A stretch of DNA of 64,000 nucleotides from Sinorhizobium arboris LMG 14919 (GTDB lineage: Bacteria; Pseudomonadota; Alphaproteobacteria; Rhizobiales; Rhizobiaceae): the NCBI RefSeq assembly GCF_000427465.1, contig NZ_ATYB01000014.1, forward strand, positions 1 to 64,000. Direction: 5' to 3'. Both the position numbers and the translations under genes were made by a program. The notes beneath the pieces were generated by a model. It made no database searches, was not told the origin of the DNA, and was given only the letters and a program-made list of their open reading frames with translations. Shown in pieces: positions 48,010-58,822 of this stretch (position 1 is the first letter of the stretch; every line of letters begins with the position of its first letter).

Positions 48010-49287
48010 ATGCGCGCAAACTACCTGTTCACAAGTGAATCCGTAGCCGAAGGTCATCCGGACAAAGTGTGTGACCGTATCTCAGACGAAATCGTCGATC
48101 TGGTCTACCGTGAAGCGGCAAAGACCGGCGTCGATCCGTGGACTGTGCGCATCGCCTGTGAAACGCTGGCGACGACCAATCGTGTCGTCATCGCCGGCGA
48201 GGTCCGCCTGCCGCCGAGCCTCCTGAAGAAGGATAAGAACGGCAACGAGGTCATCAACCCCTCGAAGTTCAAGTCGGCCGCGCGCAAGGCGATTCGCGAC
48301 ATCGGCTACGAGCAGGACGGCTTCCATTGGAAGACGGCGAAGATCGATGTGCTTCTGCACTTCCAGTCGGCGCACATTGCGCAGGGCGTGGACAGCGCCG
48401 CCGACAAGCAGGGCGAAGAAGGCGCGGGCGATCAGGGCATCATGTTCGGCTATGCCTGCCGCGAAACCGCCGAACTCATGCCGGCGCCGATCTACTATTC
48501 CCACCGGATCCTGAATTTGCTTGCCGCTGCCCGCAAGAAGGGCGAAGGCGAGGTCGCAAAGCTCGGCCCCGATGCCAAGAGCCAGGTGACGGTCCGCTAC
48601 ATCGACGGCAAGCCGGCCGAGGTCAGCTCGATCGTCCTCTCCACTCAGCATCTCGACGACAGCTGGGACTCCGGCAAGGTTCGCTCCGTGGTCGAACCCT
48701 ATATCCGTGAGGCGCTGGCGGACCTGAAGATCGCCGACGACTGCACCTGGTACATCAACCCGACCGGCAAGTTCGTCATCGGCGGACCGGACGGTGATGC
48801 CGGCCTTACCGGCCGCAAGATCATCGTCGACACCTATGGTGGTGCGGCCCCGCATGGCGGCGGCGCCTTCTCGGGCAAGGACACGACCAAGGTCGACCGT
48901 TCGGCTGCCTATGCGGCGCGCTATCTGGCCAAGAACGTTGTCGCGGCGGGTCTTGCCGAGCGCTGCACGATCCAGCTTTCCTATGCCATCGGCGTCGCCC
49001 AGCCGCTGTCGATCTATGTCGACCTGCACGGGACGGGCAAAGTTTCGGAAGACCAGGTGGAGAGCGCCATCCGCAAGACGATGGACCTGTCGCCGACCGG
49101 TATCCGCCGTCATCTGGATCTCAACCGGCCGATCTACGCCAAGACCTCTGCCTATGGCCACTTCGGCCGCAAGGCCGGCCGCGACGGTTCCTTCTCCTGG
49201 GAGAAGCTCGACCTGGTCAAGCCGCTCAAAGAAGCGATCGACAGCTCTTCGGCCGTCAACGGGAGAGCGGCGAGCCGCGCTGCCTAA
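48010..49287 (+). CDS. metK: S-adenosylmethionine synthetase
   Basis: A 425-residue enzyme that makes SAM from methionine and ATP. It has [18 protein letters not shown] at the N terminus, [12 protein letters not shown] and the P-loop-like GGGAFSGKD. The Rhizobiales form has an insertion ([17 protein letters not shown]) and is longer than the usual ~385 residues. GAGGGGA about 8 bases upstream supports the ATG at 48010. It feeds the many SAM-dependent enzymes of the window. trmB follows after a hairpin. Confidence 0.97.
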   Translation: MRANYLFTSESVAEGHPDKVCDRISDEIVDLVYREAAKTGVDPWTVRIACETLATTNRVVIAGEVRLPPSLLKKDKNGNEVINPSKFKSAARKAIRDIGYEQDGFHWKTAKIDVLLHFQSAHIAQGVDSAADKQGEEGAGDQGIMFGYACRETAELMPAPIYYSHRILNLLAAARKKGEGEVAKLGPDAKSQVTVRYIDGKPAEVSSIVLSTQHLDDSWDSGKVRSVVEPYIREALADLKIADDCTWYINPTGKFVIGGPDGDAGLTGRKIIVDTYGGAAPHGGGAFSGKDTTKVDRSAAYAARYLAKNVVAAGLAERCTIQLSYAIGVAQPLSIYVDLHGTGKVSEDQVESAIRKTMDLSPTGIRRHLDLNRPIYAKTSAYGHFGRKAGRDGSFSWEKLDLVKPLKEAIDSSSAVNGRAASRAA

Positions 49288-49368
49288 GCTTGCCGGTGAT
49301 GCAGCTTCGGAAGAGGCCGCGCATTGAAGATATCGCAACGGCCTGTTATCAGGCATGGCAATAATCAG

Positions 49369-49404
49369 GGCGGGCGCTCCGGAGAGGAGCGTCCGCCTCG
49401 TTCA
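49369..49404 (+). terminator. hairpin after metK
   Basis: A 12-bp stem, GGCGGGCGCTCC (49369-49380) with GGAGCGTCCGCC (49386-49397), one G-T pair, loop GGAGA. The tail TCGTTCATT is only moderately T-rich, so read-through into trmB is possible. Confidence 0.6.
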
Positions 49405-49510
49405 TTGTGATTTCGGGCTCGGCTCGATCCGAAATCATCGATACGGAGCTGGATGAGGAGAGCTGGTGCGCCTTCCGCCCGCATCCTGCTTCATCTATGG
49501 GAAAAACGAC

Positions 49511-50209
49511 ATGACCGAAACGCGCGGTGCCAGAGCAACGGAGGCTTTCTTCGGCCGCCGCAAGGGCAAGCCCCTGCGGGAACGCCAGGCGGCGCATCTT
49601 GAAAACCTGCTGCCGCTGTTGAAGCTCGATCTCGAAGAACCGGCACCGGTCGATCTGACGGCGCTTTTCCCCGAACCCGTCAAACGAATTCGCCTGGAGA
49701 TCGGCTTCGGCGGCGGCGAGCACCTTATCCACCGTGCCGCGGAAGATTCCGCCACCGGCTTCATCGGGGTTGAACCCTTCGTCAATTCGATGGCAAAGCT
49801 GCTCGGGCAGATCGAGGCGAAAGCGATCAGAAACATCCGCCTCTACGACGACGATGCCACGCAGGTGTTGGATTGGCTGCCGACGGCATCCGTCGACCAG
49901 ATCGACCTGCTCTATCCCGATCCCTGGCCGAAGCGAAAGCACTGGAAGCGGCGTTTCGTCTCTCAGGTCAATCTCGACCGCTTCGCACGCATCCTGAAAC
50001 CCGGAGGCGTCTTCTGCTTCGCCTCGGACATCGATAGCTATGTCAATTGGACGCTGATCCATTGCCGCGATCACACGGCTTTCGAATGGACGGCGGAAGG
50101 AGCGGCCGACTGGCTGACGCCTTTTGCCGGATGGCCAAGCACGCGCTACGAAGCGAAGGCCCGCCGGGAAGGGCGCAGTTCGGCCTATCTGACCTTTCGA
50201 AGGGTTTAG
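49511..50209 (+). CDS. trmB: tRNA (guanine-N7-)-methyltransferase
   Basis: A 232-residue SAM enzyme that forms m7G46 in tRNA. It shows [16 protein letters not shown] (SAM motif I), [15 protein letters not shown] and the family hallmark [14 protein letters not shown]. The ATG at 49511 follows GGGAAAA. It is downstream of metK, an arrangement conserved in Rhizobiales. Confidence 0.96.
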   Translation: MTETRGARATEAFFGRRKGKPLRERQAAHLENLLPLLKLDLEEPAPVDLTALFPEPVKRIRLEIGFGGGEHLIHRAAEDSATGFIGVEPFVNSMAKLLGQIEAKAIRNIRLYDDDATQVLDWLPTASVDQIDLLYPDPWPKRKHWKRRFVSQVNLDRFARILKPGGVFCFASDIDSYVNWTLIHCRDHTAFEWTAEGAADWLTPFAGWPSTRYEAKARREGRSSAYLTFRRV

Positions 50210-50410
50210 AAAGTCTCGGAGCCGCTCCTCTCGTCGGATTTAGCCGAAGACTAACCCCCGTCTCCGCAGGTGGGTGGGGGCTTGAACGGTCCGCCGTGAG
50301 CAAAGAGTGTGCGGTTTTCCGCCCGCATCCTACGTCTCAACTTCTGGAATCGATCACGTTCATGTTTCAGGTCGACCCGACCTGAAACATCGTGGCCTGG
50401 CGTCAACCGC

Positions 50411-50668
50411 TCAGTGCAAACTGACCGTGCGAAGGTCGTCTTCGGCCGCCTTGAAGAAGGTGCTGGAGCGGTTGTCCGTCAGCAGGATGGGCGTTCCATC
50501 GGCGCCGAACAGGGCCCACAGATCGATTCCAGGCCCCATCTCGGGCGCTTCCGGAAAGCAACGGGAGACCTCTTCAGAACGCATCTTGCGGATGTAGCCG
50601 ACCTCGCCTGCACCAAGATGCGCAAGGTCGTTCTTCGACAGCGATGTGTTGATGGCTTTCAGTCCCAT
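50411..50668 (-). CDS. DUF1150 family small protein
   Basis: An 85-residue protein with the compact DUF1150 pattern (DLAHLGAGEVGYIRKM, WALFGADGTPILLTD). Function unknown, restricted mostly to alphaproteobacteria, and typically encoded right after a small heat-shock gene, as here (50 bases). The ATG at 50668 is preferred because GGAG lies 7 bases upstream; an ATG two codons earlier is too close to it. Likely co-expressed with hsp20 from the RpoH promoter. Confidence 0.88.
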   Translation of the reverse strand: MGLKAINTSLSKNDLAHLGAGEVGYIRKMRSEEVSRCFPEAPEMGPGIDLWALFGADGTPILLTDNRSSTFFKAAEDDLRTVSLH

Positions 50669-50718
50669 GGTCATGCTCCGTGGTCGCCGGCCGCAGGAAT
50701 AAAATCCCGCCGGTTATC

Positions 50719-51150
50719 CTATTCTGGGACCGAAATATTAATTTTCTTTACCATGCGGACCGGCTCGGGACGCACCAGATCCACCGCAAGGAGGCCGTTG
50801 CGCAATTCCGCGCCCAGGACCTGCATCCCGTCGGCCAGCACGAAGGTCCGCTGGAACTGCCGCGCGGCAATGCCCCGATGCAGGTATTCCTTTTCGCCGG
50901 TTTCGATCTGGCGGCCGCGGATGACCAGCTGGTTCTCCTCGGTCGTCACGTCGAGGTCTTCCTCGGAGAAACCCGCGACGGCGAGCGTTATCCGCAAACG
51001 TTCCGGTGCACCGGCGGCAGAATCGCCGCGAATGCGCTCGATATTGTAGGGTGGGTAGCCGTCATTGCCCTTGGCGATGCGCTCAAGGGTCTTTTCCATA
51101 CTGTCGAAACCCACCAGAAGCGGGCTCGCAAAAGGCGTTATTCTGCTCAT
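50719..51150 (-). CDS. Hsp20/alpha-crystallin small heat-shock protein
   Basis: A 143-residue IbpA-like holdase. The alpha-crystallin domain spans about residues 40-135 (LRITLAVAGFSEEDLDVTTEENQLVIRG, ending NGLLAVDLVRPEP). It binds unfolding proteins during heat stress. A strong RpoH-type promoter lies 63-91 bases upstream and GGAG precedes the ATG. DUF1150 follows in the same unit. Confidence 0.95.
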   Translation of the reverse strand: MSRITPFASPLLVGFDSMEKTLERIAKGNDGYPPYNIERIRGDSAAGAPERLRITLAVAGFSEEDLDVTTEENQLVIRGRQIETGEKEYLHRGIAARQFQRTFVLADGMQVLGAELRNGLLAVDLVRPEPVRMVKKINISVPE

Positions 51151-51212
51151 TCTCCAAGCCCTTGCAGCTCAAGCGACCATTGTCGGACCTGCCAAGCAGC
51201 ATCCTCGAAGCA

Positions 51213-51241
51213 ATATGGTGGCTGTGTGCAATGAGTGCAAG
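51213..51241 (-). promoter_or_regulatory. RpoH (sigma-32) promoter of hsp20-DUF1150
   Basis: On the minus strand: CTTGCA (51241-51236), 17 bases, CCATAT (51218-51213). This matches the rhizobial RpoH pattern CTTGAA-N17-CCATNT with one mismatch in the -35. The predicted leader is about 55 bases. Confidence 0.75.
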
Positions 51242-51312
51242 CGGCTTGCCTCCGCAGCCCACGCAAATCATAGTCTCTGATTCGAAGGCGGTGGTCCGGC
51301 AGGGAGATGGAA

Positions 51313-52257
51313 GTGTCAAACGCGAGAAAAATCATCATCGACACGGATCCGGGTCAGGACGATGCGGCGGCAATCATGCTCGCTTTCGGCAGCCCGGAAG
51401 AAATCGACGTACTTGGCATCACCACGGTCGCCGGCAATGTTCCGCTGACGCTGACGGCCCGAAACGCCCGCATCGTCTGCGAGCTCTGCAACAGGACCGA
51501 CGTCAAGGTCTTTGCCGGTGCCGAGCGGCCCGTCGCCCGCCCGCTTGTCACGGCCGAGCACGTGCACGGCAAGACGGGGCTCGACGGCCCTGTGCTCGAC
51601 GAGCCGACGATGCCGCTTCAAGAGCAGCACGCCGCCGATTTCATCGTTGAAACGCTGCGTGCGGAGGCGCCGGGTGCCGTGACGCTTTGTACGCTCGGGC
51701 CCCTGACGAATATCGCGCTGGCCTTGACGAAGGCGCCGGAAATCGCACCGGCGGTACGCGAGCTCGTGATGATGGGCGGCGGCTTCTTCGAAGGCGGCAA
51801 CATAACGCCCGCGGCAGAATTCAACATCTATGTCGATCCGGAGGCCGCCGAGATCGTTTTCCGCTCCGGCATTCCGATCGTCATGATGCCTCTCGACGTT
51901 ACCCATCGCGTTCTGACGCGCAAGGCCCGTGTCGAGAAAATCCGCGCCGTCGGCAGCCCGGCGGCCGTAGCCCTTGCGGAGATGCTCGAGTTCTTCGAGC
52001 GTTTCGACATCGAGAAATACGGCACCGATGGCGGACCGCTGCACGATCCGACGGTTATCGCCTATCTGCTGAGGCCGGAACTCTTCACGGGCCGTGACTG
52101 CAACGTCGAGATCGAAACCACGTCTCCGCTCACCGCGGGCATGACCGTGGTCGACTGGTGGCAGGTCACCGGCCGCGCGCACAACGCCAAGGTCATGCGG
52201 CACATCGACGACGAGGGCTTTTTCGAGCTCCTGACCGAGCGGTTGGCCCGTATCTGA
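51313..52257 (+). CDS. inosine/uridine-preferring nucleoside hydrolase
   Basis: A 314-residue N-ribohydrolase with the calcium-binding IIIDTDPGQDDAAAIM cluster, TLGPLTNIALAL, and the late substrate motif EKYGTDGGPLHDP (active His). It splits nucleosides to ribose and base; a ribokinase is encoded at 54934. The GTG at 51313 has GGGAG at good spacing; an ATG two codons upstream (51307) is almost on top of that motif. A shared terminator separates it from the convergent chemoreceptor. Confidence 0.92.
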   Translation: MSNARKIIIDTDPGQDDAAAIMLAFGSPEEIDVLGITTVAGNVPLTLTARNARIVCELCNRTDVKVFAGAERPVARPLVTAEHVHGKTGLDGPVLDEPTMPLQEQHAADFIVETLRAEAPGAVTLCTLGPLTNIALALTKAPEIAPAVRELVMMGGGFFEGGNITPAAEFNIYVDPEAAEIVFRSGIPIVMMPLDVTHRVLTRKARVEKIRAVGSPAAVALAEMLEFFERFDIEKYGTDGGPLHDPTVIAYLLRPELFTGRDCNVEIETTSPLTAGMTVVDWWQVTGRAHNAKVMRHIDDEGFFELLTERLARI

Positions 52258-52286
52258 TAGCCCCATGTACGCCTTGCCTGGAAAAG

Positions 52287-52320
52287 AAAACGGCGCCCGA
52301 TGAGGTTCGGACGCCGTTTT
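52287..52320. terminator. bidirectional terminator between nucleoside hydrolase and mcp
   Basis: AAAACGGCG (52287-52295) pairs with CGCCGTTTT (52312-52320), with an inner CCGA/TCGG extension. The A and T tails make it effective for both convergent genes. Confidence 0.85.
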
Positions 52321-52340
52321 GCAGCCGGTCCGGTTTGCGA

Positions 52341-54707
52341 TCAGAATTCTTCCCAATTGTCCTGCGCGAGCGCATTGGCGCCGGATGTCCTGGCAAGCAC
52401 CCTTTGAGTCGAATTGGAGTAGGCGGCACTGCGCGGCGCCTGTGCCGGACGATTTTCCGCGGGGGCAGCCGCCCGCATGCGCTCGGCCGTACCGCGCAGT
52501 AATTCGGCCGAGGCCTGGGCCTTGGCAGGCTGCGGGGCGATCTGGAAACGGGCGACCAGCGCGCTGAGGGCGCGGGCCTCGTCGTTCAGTGCCATGCTGG
52601 CGGCAGTCGTCTCTTCCACCATGGCAGCGTTCTGCTGTGTCACCTGGTCCATCTGATTGACGGCAGAATTGATCTCCTTGAGGCCCACCGCCTGTTCCGA
52701 GGCGGAGCTGGAGATCTGGCGGATGAGCCCATTGATCTGCACCACCTGCTCGGCGATCTTCTCGAGCGCGCCGCCCGCCTTGCCGACGAGGTCGACGCCC
52801 TCGCGAACCTGGCCCGCCGATGTATTGATCAGCGTCTTGATTTCCTTTGCAGCATTCGCAGAGCGCTGCGCGAGCTCGCGGACTTCCTGTGCGACGACCG
52901 CGAAGCCCTTGCCGGCGTCGCCGGCGCGGGCGGCCTCGACCCCGGCATTGAGCGCCAGAAGATTGGTCTGAAAGGCGATTTCATCGATCACGCCGATGAT
53001 GCGGCTGACTTCATGCGACGACTGCTCGATGCCCTGCATGGCGGCGATCGCCTTCTGCACCACCTCGCCGGACTGTTCGGCGTCGCTGCTTGCGACTTCG
53101 ACGGACTTCGCGGCGACCTTTGCGTTTTCGGCGCTGGCGTTCACCTGCGAGGTCAGTTCGTCAAGGGCGGCTGCAGTTTCCTCGAGGCTTGCTGCCTGCT
53201 GTTCCGTCCGATGCGACAGGTCGTTGGCGGCGCCTGAAATCTCGCTGGTGCCGCTGCCGATATTGACGACGGAGTGGTTGACGGTGCGGATCGTCTCTTC
53301 GAGGCTCTCCATCGTTGCGTTGAAATCGCGCTTCAGCTGCGCGTATTCGCCGGGGAAGTCGCCGGTAAGGCGGAAGGCGAGGTCGCCGGCGGAGAGATGC
53401 GACAGGGCCTTGCCGAGGCGTGCGACGATGTCGCGCTGCAGCGCACTGGCCTCGCTGCGTTCGTTTTCCGAACGTCCGCGTTCCAGTTCCGCCTGTTCTC
53501 TCTCGTGGCGGGCTTCGCTTTCAAGGCGCCTGTTGTCGGCGAGCTGGTGGCGGAAGCCCTCGAGAGATCTGGCGACGGCTCCTGTCTCGTCGGAGCGTTC
53601 CTGACCGGAAATCGGCCGGGTATATTCTCCGTTGCTGAGCGTCTCGACGTCGCGCACGAGACCGGCAAGCGGCTTCTGGACGAAGCGGCGAACAGCGAAA
53701 TAGAGGCCGGCGAGCACCGCGCCGAGGACCACCAGGCCACCGACGATCATCATATAGGTCTGATCGCGCACCGGCGCATTGATGGCCGAGCGCGGAACAT
53801 CGACCAGAACCAGCCACTGCGCGTTCACGTCGGGCAGGCTGAAAGGATAGACGACGCGGTCGAAAGGCTCGTTGCCGTCGTAAGTCAGGTTCTCGATCAT
53901 GCGGGGCGTCCCGGTCGAAAGGGCATCCTTCACGGACTCGGCGCCTTCGCCGTCATATTCCTTCATCAGCAGTTCGGGGATAGGTGCGGCGAGCCATTTG
54001 CTGCTCTGCGACAGCAAATAGACCCGGCCCGAGCCGAAAGGCTTGACCGCCGAGAGACGGTCGGCGAGTGCGGCGAGCGAAATATCGACACCCGAGACGC
54101 CGATCATCCTGCCGTCCGAAATGACCGGATAGGCGATCGACGTCATCGTGGTCGGGACGTCGGTGCCCTCGGCGAGATATGGCTGGGTGATGGCGCCCTT
54201 GCCGCTCTTCGCCGCGAGGCCGTACCACTCGGCCGCATAATCGGCCTTGAAGGTCGAGAGCTGGATATTTCCGTTGCGGTCCTTGGACCAATAGGGCGTG
54301 AACGCACCGTCGGCATTACCGCCAAGTTCCGTGTTGTCGATGACGTCCTTCCCGTCATAGGCCCTGGGCTCTTCGGCGAACCAGCTGCCGAAGGCAAAGC
54401 CATGTTGCTCCAGGTTGGCCTTCAGGAGATTGATGGCGCCTGCGCGGTCGGTGGACTGCCCGGCATGGCCGCGCCCCAGAATGCCCGACATGGTCCGCGC
54501 GGCGGCGGCAAGTTCGCCCACGCTTCCCGCTATGTCGGACGCGATCGCCCGCGCCTCCGTCTTCGCGCCGTCGAAGACGAGCGTCTCCACACGGTCCTGC
54601 GTCTGAGAGATAAGCACGTAATTCGACGCGAGCAGCACGAGGGCGATCGTGCCTCCCGTCACTGCGATCAACTTTGTCGCCAGCGATCTGGCTTGGAACT
54701 TGAACAT
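52341..54707 (-). CDS. methyl-accepting chemotaxis protein with periplasmic Cache domain
   Basis: A 788-residue chemoreceptor. Transmembrane helix 1 is near residues 10-32, followed by a ~280-residue dCache sensor ([13 protein letters not shown], then [21 protein letters not shown]), helix 2 near 330, HAMP, and a long methyl-accepting domain with the conserved hairpin [28 protein letters not shown]. It ends in NWEEF, a CheR/CheB-binding pentapeptide. GAGGA precedes the ATG at 54707. It is flanked by nucleoside and ribose salvage genes, which hints at, but does not prove, the ligand class. Confidence 0.94.
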   Translation of the reverse strand: MFKFQARSLATKLIAVTGGTIALVLLASNYVLISQTQDRVETLVFDGAKTEARAIASDIAGSVGELAAAARTMSGILGRGHAGQSTDRAGAINLLKANLEQHGFAFGSWFAEEPRAYDGKDVIDNTELGGNADGAFTPYWSKDRNGNIQLSTFKADYAAEWYGLAAKSGKGAITQPYLAEGTDVPTTMTSIAYPVISDGRMIGVSGVDISLAALADRLSAVKPFGSGRVYLLSQSSKWLAAPIPELLMKEYDGEGAESVKDALSTGTPRMIENLTYDGNEPFDRVVYPFSLPDVNAQWLVLVDVPRSAINAPVRDQTYMMIVGGLVVLGAVLAGLYFAVRRFVQKPLAGLVRDVETLSNGEYTRPISGQERSDETGAVARSLEGFRHQLADNRRLESEARHEREQAELERGRSENERSEASALQRDIVARLGKALSHLSAGDLAFRLTGDFPGEYAQLKRDFNATMESLEETIRTVNHSVVNIGSGTSEISGAANDLSHRTEQQAASLEETAAALDELTSQVNASAENAKVAAKSVEVASSDAEQSGEVVQKAIAAMQGIEQSSHEVSRIIGVIDEIAFQTNLLALNAGVEAARAGDAGKGFAVVAQEVRELAQRSANAAKEIKTLINTSAGQVREGVDLVGKAGGALEKIAEQVVQINGLIRQISSSASEQAVGLKEINSAVNQMDQVTQQNAAMVEETTAASMALNDEARALSALVARFQIAPQPAKAQASAELLRGTAERMRAAAPAENRPAQAPRSAAYSNSTQRVLARTSGANALAQDNWEEF

Positions 54708-54933
54708 GAAATCCTCGCGCACTGAGAGGTCCGCGGGTATTGAGCCCGCGGCGCGACATATTCGGAACTGTGGGTGAAGCTCCCTCATGGAGCGCCAGAT
54801 GCCGACCGGCATGGAGGAGCGGCCGAAAATTGGCCTACTCGCCGCTCTGATTAGACGATCAAAGATTAAAATACGGACAACACCCGCAGCGATTCTGCGA
54901 TTCCCTCCCTGCGGATGGAAGCGCGGAGGGCCA

Positions 54934-55839
54934 TTACCCTCCGAGTCGGGCTGCGACCTCGGAGGCAAGCGGTATCGCCGGCTGGGCACCCGGCTTGAGG
55001 CAGGCGAGCGATCCCGCAACCGCGGCGCGGTGGAGCGCCTCGGAGAATGCGAGGCCGGCGTCGAATCCGGCTGCGAGATAGCCGCAGAACGTATCTCCAG
55101 CACCGACCGTATCGACGGGCTCGATCGTGAGCCCCTTCGCACGATGGAGCTCGCCCTCGTGAACCGCCACGACGCCCTCGGCGCCGAGCGTTACGATCAC
55201 GGTCTGGCCGGTCTCGCCGTGCAGCCGCTTCATCGCCTGTTCCCGTTCGGCACCGGCGATGCCTGCTTTGCCCGCGAGCAGCTCGAACTCGGTCTCGTTG
55301 GCGATAACGATATCGGCCATGCGGCCAAGGCGCGCCGCGTCCGGCGTCAGCGGCGCGATGTTGATGATCGAGCGCACGCCTCGCCGCTTTGCTTCGGCGA
55401 GGGCCTTTTCCACCGAGGCGGCGGGAATTTCGAGCTGCAGCATCAGCGTGTCGCCGGCCGCCATTTTCGCAACGGCGTTCACTGCGTCGAGCTCGCTCAC
55501 GAGGGCATTGGCGCTGGCGACGACGACGATGACGTTTTCGCCGTCGCCGCCGACGATGATATGTGCCGTGCCGGTCGGCTCGTCGACGATCTTCGTCAGA
55601 CCGAGATCGGTGCCGGCATCCTTGAGCAGCGCCAGCGCGCCCTCGGCGAAGGCGTCGGATCCGACCGCACCTGCCATGCGCACCGAGGCGCCGGCACGGC
55701 GCGCTGCAAGCGCCTGGTTTGCACCCTTGCCGCCCGCCGCAGTGGAAAAGCCTGTTCCTGCAACCGTCTCGCCGGGCTTCGGAAGGCGCGCGGCCGTGGC
55801 GATCAGGTCCATGTTGATGGACCCAAAAACAGTGATCAT
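54934..55839 (-). CDS. rbsK: ribokinase (PfkB family)
   Basis: A 301-residue sugar kinase that phosphorylates ribose at O5. It has the N-terminal [39 protein letters not shown], and the PfkB signature 2 [16 protein letters not shown] with the catalytic Asp. No rbs transport genes are adjacent. The nucleoside hydrolase at 51313 would produce its substrate. The ATG at 55839 lacks a strong Shine-Dalgarno but fits the family start. Confidence 0.93.
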   Translation of the reverse strand: MITVFGSINMDLIATAARLPKPGETVAGTGFSTAAGGKGANQALAARRAGASVRMAGAVGSDAFAEGALALLKDAGTDLGLTKIVDEPTGTAHIIVGGDGENVIVVVASANALVSELDAVNAVAKMAAGDTLMLQLEIPAASVEKALAEAKRRGVRSIINIAPLTPDAARLGRMADIVIANETEFELLAGKAGIAGAEREQAMKRLHGETGQTVIVTLGAEGVVAVHEGELHRAKGLTIEPVDTVGAGDTFCGYLAAGFDAGLAFSEALHRAAVAGSLACLKPGAQPAIPLASEVAARLGG

Positions 55840-55942
55840 GTGGAGGTGTCCCGTCGGCTTGCTTCTGCGTTTGTGCCTGATGTCCCCCAAAACCGCTGCA
55901 CGGTTCTGGGCGGCACGTACTGTCGGAGATTGCCCGACGCCG

Positions 55943-57148
55943 TCAGTCCTCGTCAACCACTCTCAGCTTCAATTGCCCCATGCGGCCGTCCAGCGGGCGT
56001 CCGTTCCCGTCGCCCGGCTTCCCGTTCTGATTTGGATCGGCTTCCGCCTGCAGCTCGAGCGCCTCGATCTTGGCGCCGCGACGGGTCAACTTGTCCGCGG
56101 AGATCAGGATGTCCTCGACATCCTTCTGGGTCATGGCGAAATGGCCTTGGAGCTTGCGTACGCGCTCGTCGAGACGCGAGAGGTCTTCCATCAGCCGCGC
56201 GACCTCGCCCTGAATGAGATGCGCCTGTTCGCGCATGCGGGCGTCCTTCAGGATCGCCTGAATCACCTGGACCGACAGGAGCAGGAGCGACGGAGAAACG
56301 ATGACGATGCGCTGGCGGTGCGCCTTCTGCACGACAGCTTCGAAATGCTCGTGGATTTCGGCGAAAATCGATTCGGAGGGAACGAAGAGGAATGCCGTGT
56401 CCTGCGTCTCCCCCGGCAGCAGATACTTGCCGGCAATATCGCGGATATGGACCTCCATGTCGCGCCGGAAGGCCTGTGCGGCCTGCTGCCGACGTTCGGC
56501 ACTCTCCGCGTCCCTCATGGAATTCCAGGCCTCGAGCGGAAACTTCGCGTCGATGACCAGCGGCGGCTGGCCGTTCGGCATGCGGATAGTGCAATCCGGC
56601 CGCGCGCCGTTGGAAAGCGTCGCCTGGAAGGCGAAGGCGCCCATCGGCAGGCCGTCCGCGACGATCGCCTCCATGCGCGACTGCCCGAAGGCGCCGCGTG
56701 TCTGCTTGTTGGCGAGGATGCTCTGCAGCCCGGCCATGTCCTTGGCGAGCGACTGGATGTTGTTCTGCGCGTTGTCGATCACCGCGAGCCGCTCCTGGAG
56801 CCGCCGCAGATTTTCGTGCGTCGCCTTCGTCTGTTCGCTGATCGAGGCGCCGATCCGGTGCGTCATTCCATCGATGCGCTGGCTGAGTGTCTGATTCAAT
56901 TCCGCTTGTCTGGTGCCGAACACCTCGGCCATGGCCGCGATGCGTCCCTGCATTTCCGTCTGCGCCGCGATAAGCGCAGACATCCGCTCGTCGTGTTCGA
57001 CTGCTCTTCGCGAGCCCGCGCGGCGAGTGAAAATAACCGAGAGCGACGCCGCCAACAGGGCGGCGGCGGTGACGAGCCAGCCGACCGTAACGGGCAGGGT
57101 TCCGATGACGAATAGCGGCTGGTCGAAGGAAAAGGCGATGGGCTCCAT
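55943..57148 (-). CDS. rmuC: DNA recombination protein RmuC
   Basis: A 401-residue protein with an N-terminal membrane helix (about 18-40), a coiled coil (about 55-150) and a C-terminal nuclease-like domain (about 165-370: VIDAKFPLEAW, FVPSESIFAEI, VSPSLLLLSVQVIQAIL). RmuC limits inversions at short inverted repeats in E. coli. It is divergent from def and upstream of rbsK on the same strand. Confidence 0.93.
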   Translation of the reverse strand: MEPIAFSFDQPLFVIGTLPVTVGWLVTAAALLAASLSVIFTRRAGSRRAVEHDERMSALIAAQTEMQGRIAAMAEVFGTRQAELNQTLSQRIDGMTHRIGASISEQTKATHENLRRLQERLAVIDNAQNNIQSLAKDMAGLQSILANKQTRGAFGQSRMEAIVADGLPMGAFAFQATLSNGARPDCTIRMPNGQPPLVIDAKFPLEAWNSMRDAESAERRQQAAQAFRRDMEVHIRDIAGKYLLPGETQDTAFLFVPSESIFAEIHEHFEAVVQKAHRQRIVIVSPSLLLLSVQVIQAILKDARMREQAHLIQGEVARLMEDLSRLDERVRKLQGHFAMTQKDVEDILISADKLTRRGAKIEALELQAEADPNQNGKPGDGNGRPLDGRMGQLKLRVVDED

Positions 57149-57287
57149 GGCCGCAACTTAAACGGATTCGCATCCGAAGACCAGATCAAAACGAGAACAA
57201 ACCCCATCGTGTCGATGATCGGACCGAGCACGGGGGAAGCGGCAATTTTCTTGCGCGTCCACGGAAAGATCGGCTATGGGGATCGGC

Positions 57288-57812
57288 ATGACGATCAAGC
57301 CGCTCATCATTCTTCCCGATCCGGTTCTGCGCCAGGTGTCGACACCGGTGGAGACCATTGACGCCGATATTCGCCGGCTTGCCGACGATATGCTGGAAAC
57401 CATGTACGACGCGCCGGGCATAGGTCTAGCCGCGATACAGATCGGGGTGCCGAAACGCCTCCTGGTCCTCGACGTGACGAAGGAGGGAGAGGAGAAGCAG
57501 CCGCTCGTCTTCATCAATCCGAAGGTCGTTCGCTCTTCCGGGGAGCGTTCGGTCTATGAGGAAGGCTGCCTTTCTATCCCCGACTATTACGCCGAGGTCG
57601 AACGGCCGGCCGCGATCACGGTCGAGTATGTCGATCGCGAGGGCAAGGAACAGACGATCGAGGCGGATGGCCTGCTCGCCACCTGCCTGCAGCACGAGAT
57701 CGACCATCTGAACGGCGTCCTGTTCATCGACCATATCTCCAAGCTCAAGCGCGACATGGTGATCCGCAAGTTCACCAAGGCGGCAAAGACGCGCGGCGCC
57801 AAGGCGATCTGA
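57288..57812 (+). CDS. def: peptide deformylase
   Basis: A 174-residue metalloenzyme that removes the formyl group from new proteins. Motif 1 [10 protein letters not shown] (Ile in place of the usual Pro/Asn region is acceptable), motif 2 EEGCLSIP (metal Cys) and motif 3 QHEIDHLNG (two metal His and the catalytic Glu) are present. The ATG at 57288 with GGGGAT upstream is preferred to the one at 57276. It is followed by fmt and truA. Confidence 0.96.
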   Translation: MTIKPLIILPDPVLRQVSTPVETIDADIRRLADDMLETMYDAPGIGLAAIQIGVPKRLLVLDVTKEGEEKQPLVFINPKVVRSSGERSVYEEGCLSIPDYYAEVERPAAITVEYVDREGKEQTIEADGLLATCLQHEIDHLNGVLFIDHISKLKRDMVIRKFTKAAKTRGAKAI

Positions 57813-57886
57813 TCCCCCGCCTTGCGGCCGATACCGGTTGGGTCGCCGCCTGCTCACGGGCAATCGAAAGAGACGGAGGCCGTCAC

Positions 57887-58822
57887 TTGCCGCTTCGCAT
57901 CATCTTCATGGGCACACCGGAATTTTCAGTGCCGACGCTCCTCGCACTCGCCGAGGCGGGGCACGAGATCGCCGCCGTCTATACGCAGCCGCCGCGGCCG
58001 GGCGGCCGGCGTGGCCTCGACCTTCAGAAGTCCCCCGTGCACCAGGCTGCAGAACGTCTCGGCGTTCCGGTGTCGACGCCCATCAACTTCAAGCAGGCCG
58101 CGGACCGCCGGCTCTTCCGGGATTTCAATGCGGACGTGGCGGTCGTCGTCGCCTACGGCCTGCTTCTGCCTGAGGAGATACTCTCGGGCACCCGCTACGG
58201 CTGCTATAACGGCCATGCGTCGCTCCTGCCGCGCTGGCGAGGGGCGGCGCCGATCCAGCGGGCAATCATGGCCGGCGACCGCGAGACCGGCATGATGGTG
58301 ATGAAAATGGACAAGGGGCTCGATACCGGCCCCGTGGCTCTCACCCGGTCGGTGCCGATCGGCGAGGCGATGACGGCGGGCGAGCTGCACGACCGGCTGA
58401 TGCAGGTCGGAGCGGTACTGATGACGGAGGCCATGGCCAAGCTCGAGGCCGGTGACCTTCCGCTCGTGCCGCAGCCGGAGGAGGGTGTCGTCTATGCCGC
58501 CAAGATATCGAAGGAAGAGACCCGGATCGATTTCTCCAGGCCGGCTGCGCAGGTTCACAACCATATCCGCGGCCTTTCGCCCTTTCCCGGTGCCTGGTTC
58601 GAGCTCGATATTGCCGGCCGCCGCGAACGTATCAAGGTGCTGGGCTCCGAGACGTCGGAAGGGAAAGGTGCTCACGGAGAAGTGCTCGATGGTACTCTGA
58701 GGATCGCCTGCGGCGAGGGCGCGGTGCGGCTGACGAGATTGCAGCGTGCGGGCGGCAAGGCGCTGGCTGCCGCCGATTTCCTGCGCGGCACGCCCGTCGC
58801 TGCGGGCGCGAGGATCTCCTGA
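57887..58822 (+). CDS. fmt: methionyl-tRNA formyltransferase
   Basis: A 311-residue enzyme that formylates initiator Met-tRNA. It has [15 protein letters not shown], the [20 protein letters not shown] active-site segment and a C-terminal OB-like domain. The TTG start at 57887 has GGAGG about 10 bases upstream. Its stop overlaps the truA start by one base (TGATG). Confidence 0.96.
   Translation: MPLRIIFMGTPEFSVPTLLALAEAGHEIAAVYTQPPRPGGRRGLDLQKSPVHQAAERLGVPVSTPINFKQAADRRLFRDFNADVAVVVAYGLLLPEEILSGTRYGCYNGHASLLPRWRGAAPIQRAIMAGDRETGMMVMKMDKGLDTGPVALTRSVPIGEAMTAGELHDRLMQVGAVLMTEAMAKLEAGDLPLVPQPEEGVVYAAKISKEETRIDFSRPAAQVHNHIRGLSPFPGAWFELDIAGRRERIKVLGSETSEGKGAHGEVLDGTLRIACGEGAVRLTRLQRAGGKALAAADFLRGTPVAAGARIS

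Noticed and set aside
51151..51210. ROSE-type RNA thermometer in the hsp20 leader
   Set aside because: The leader is only about 55 bases and I see no clear anti-Shine-Dalgarno UYGCU motif; needs folding to decide.
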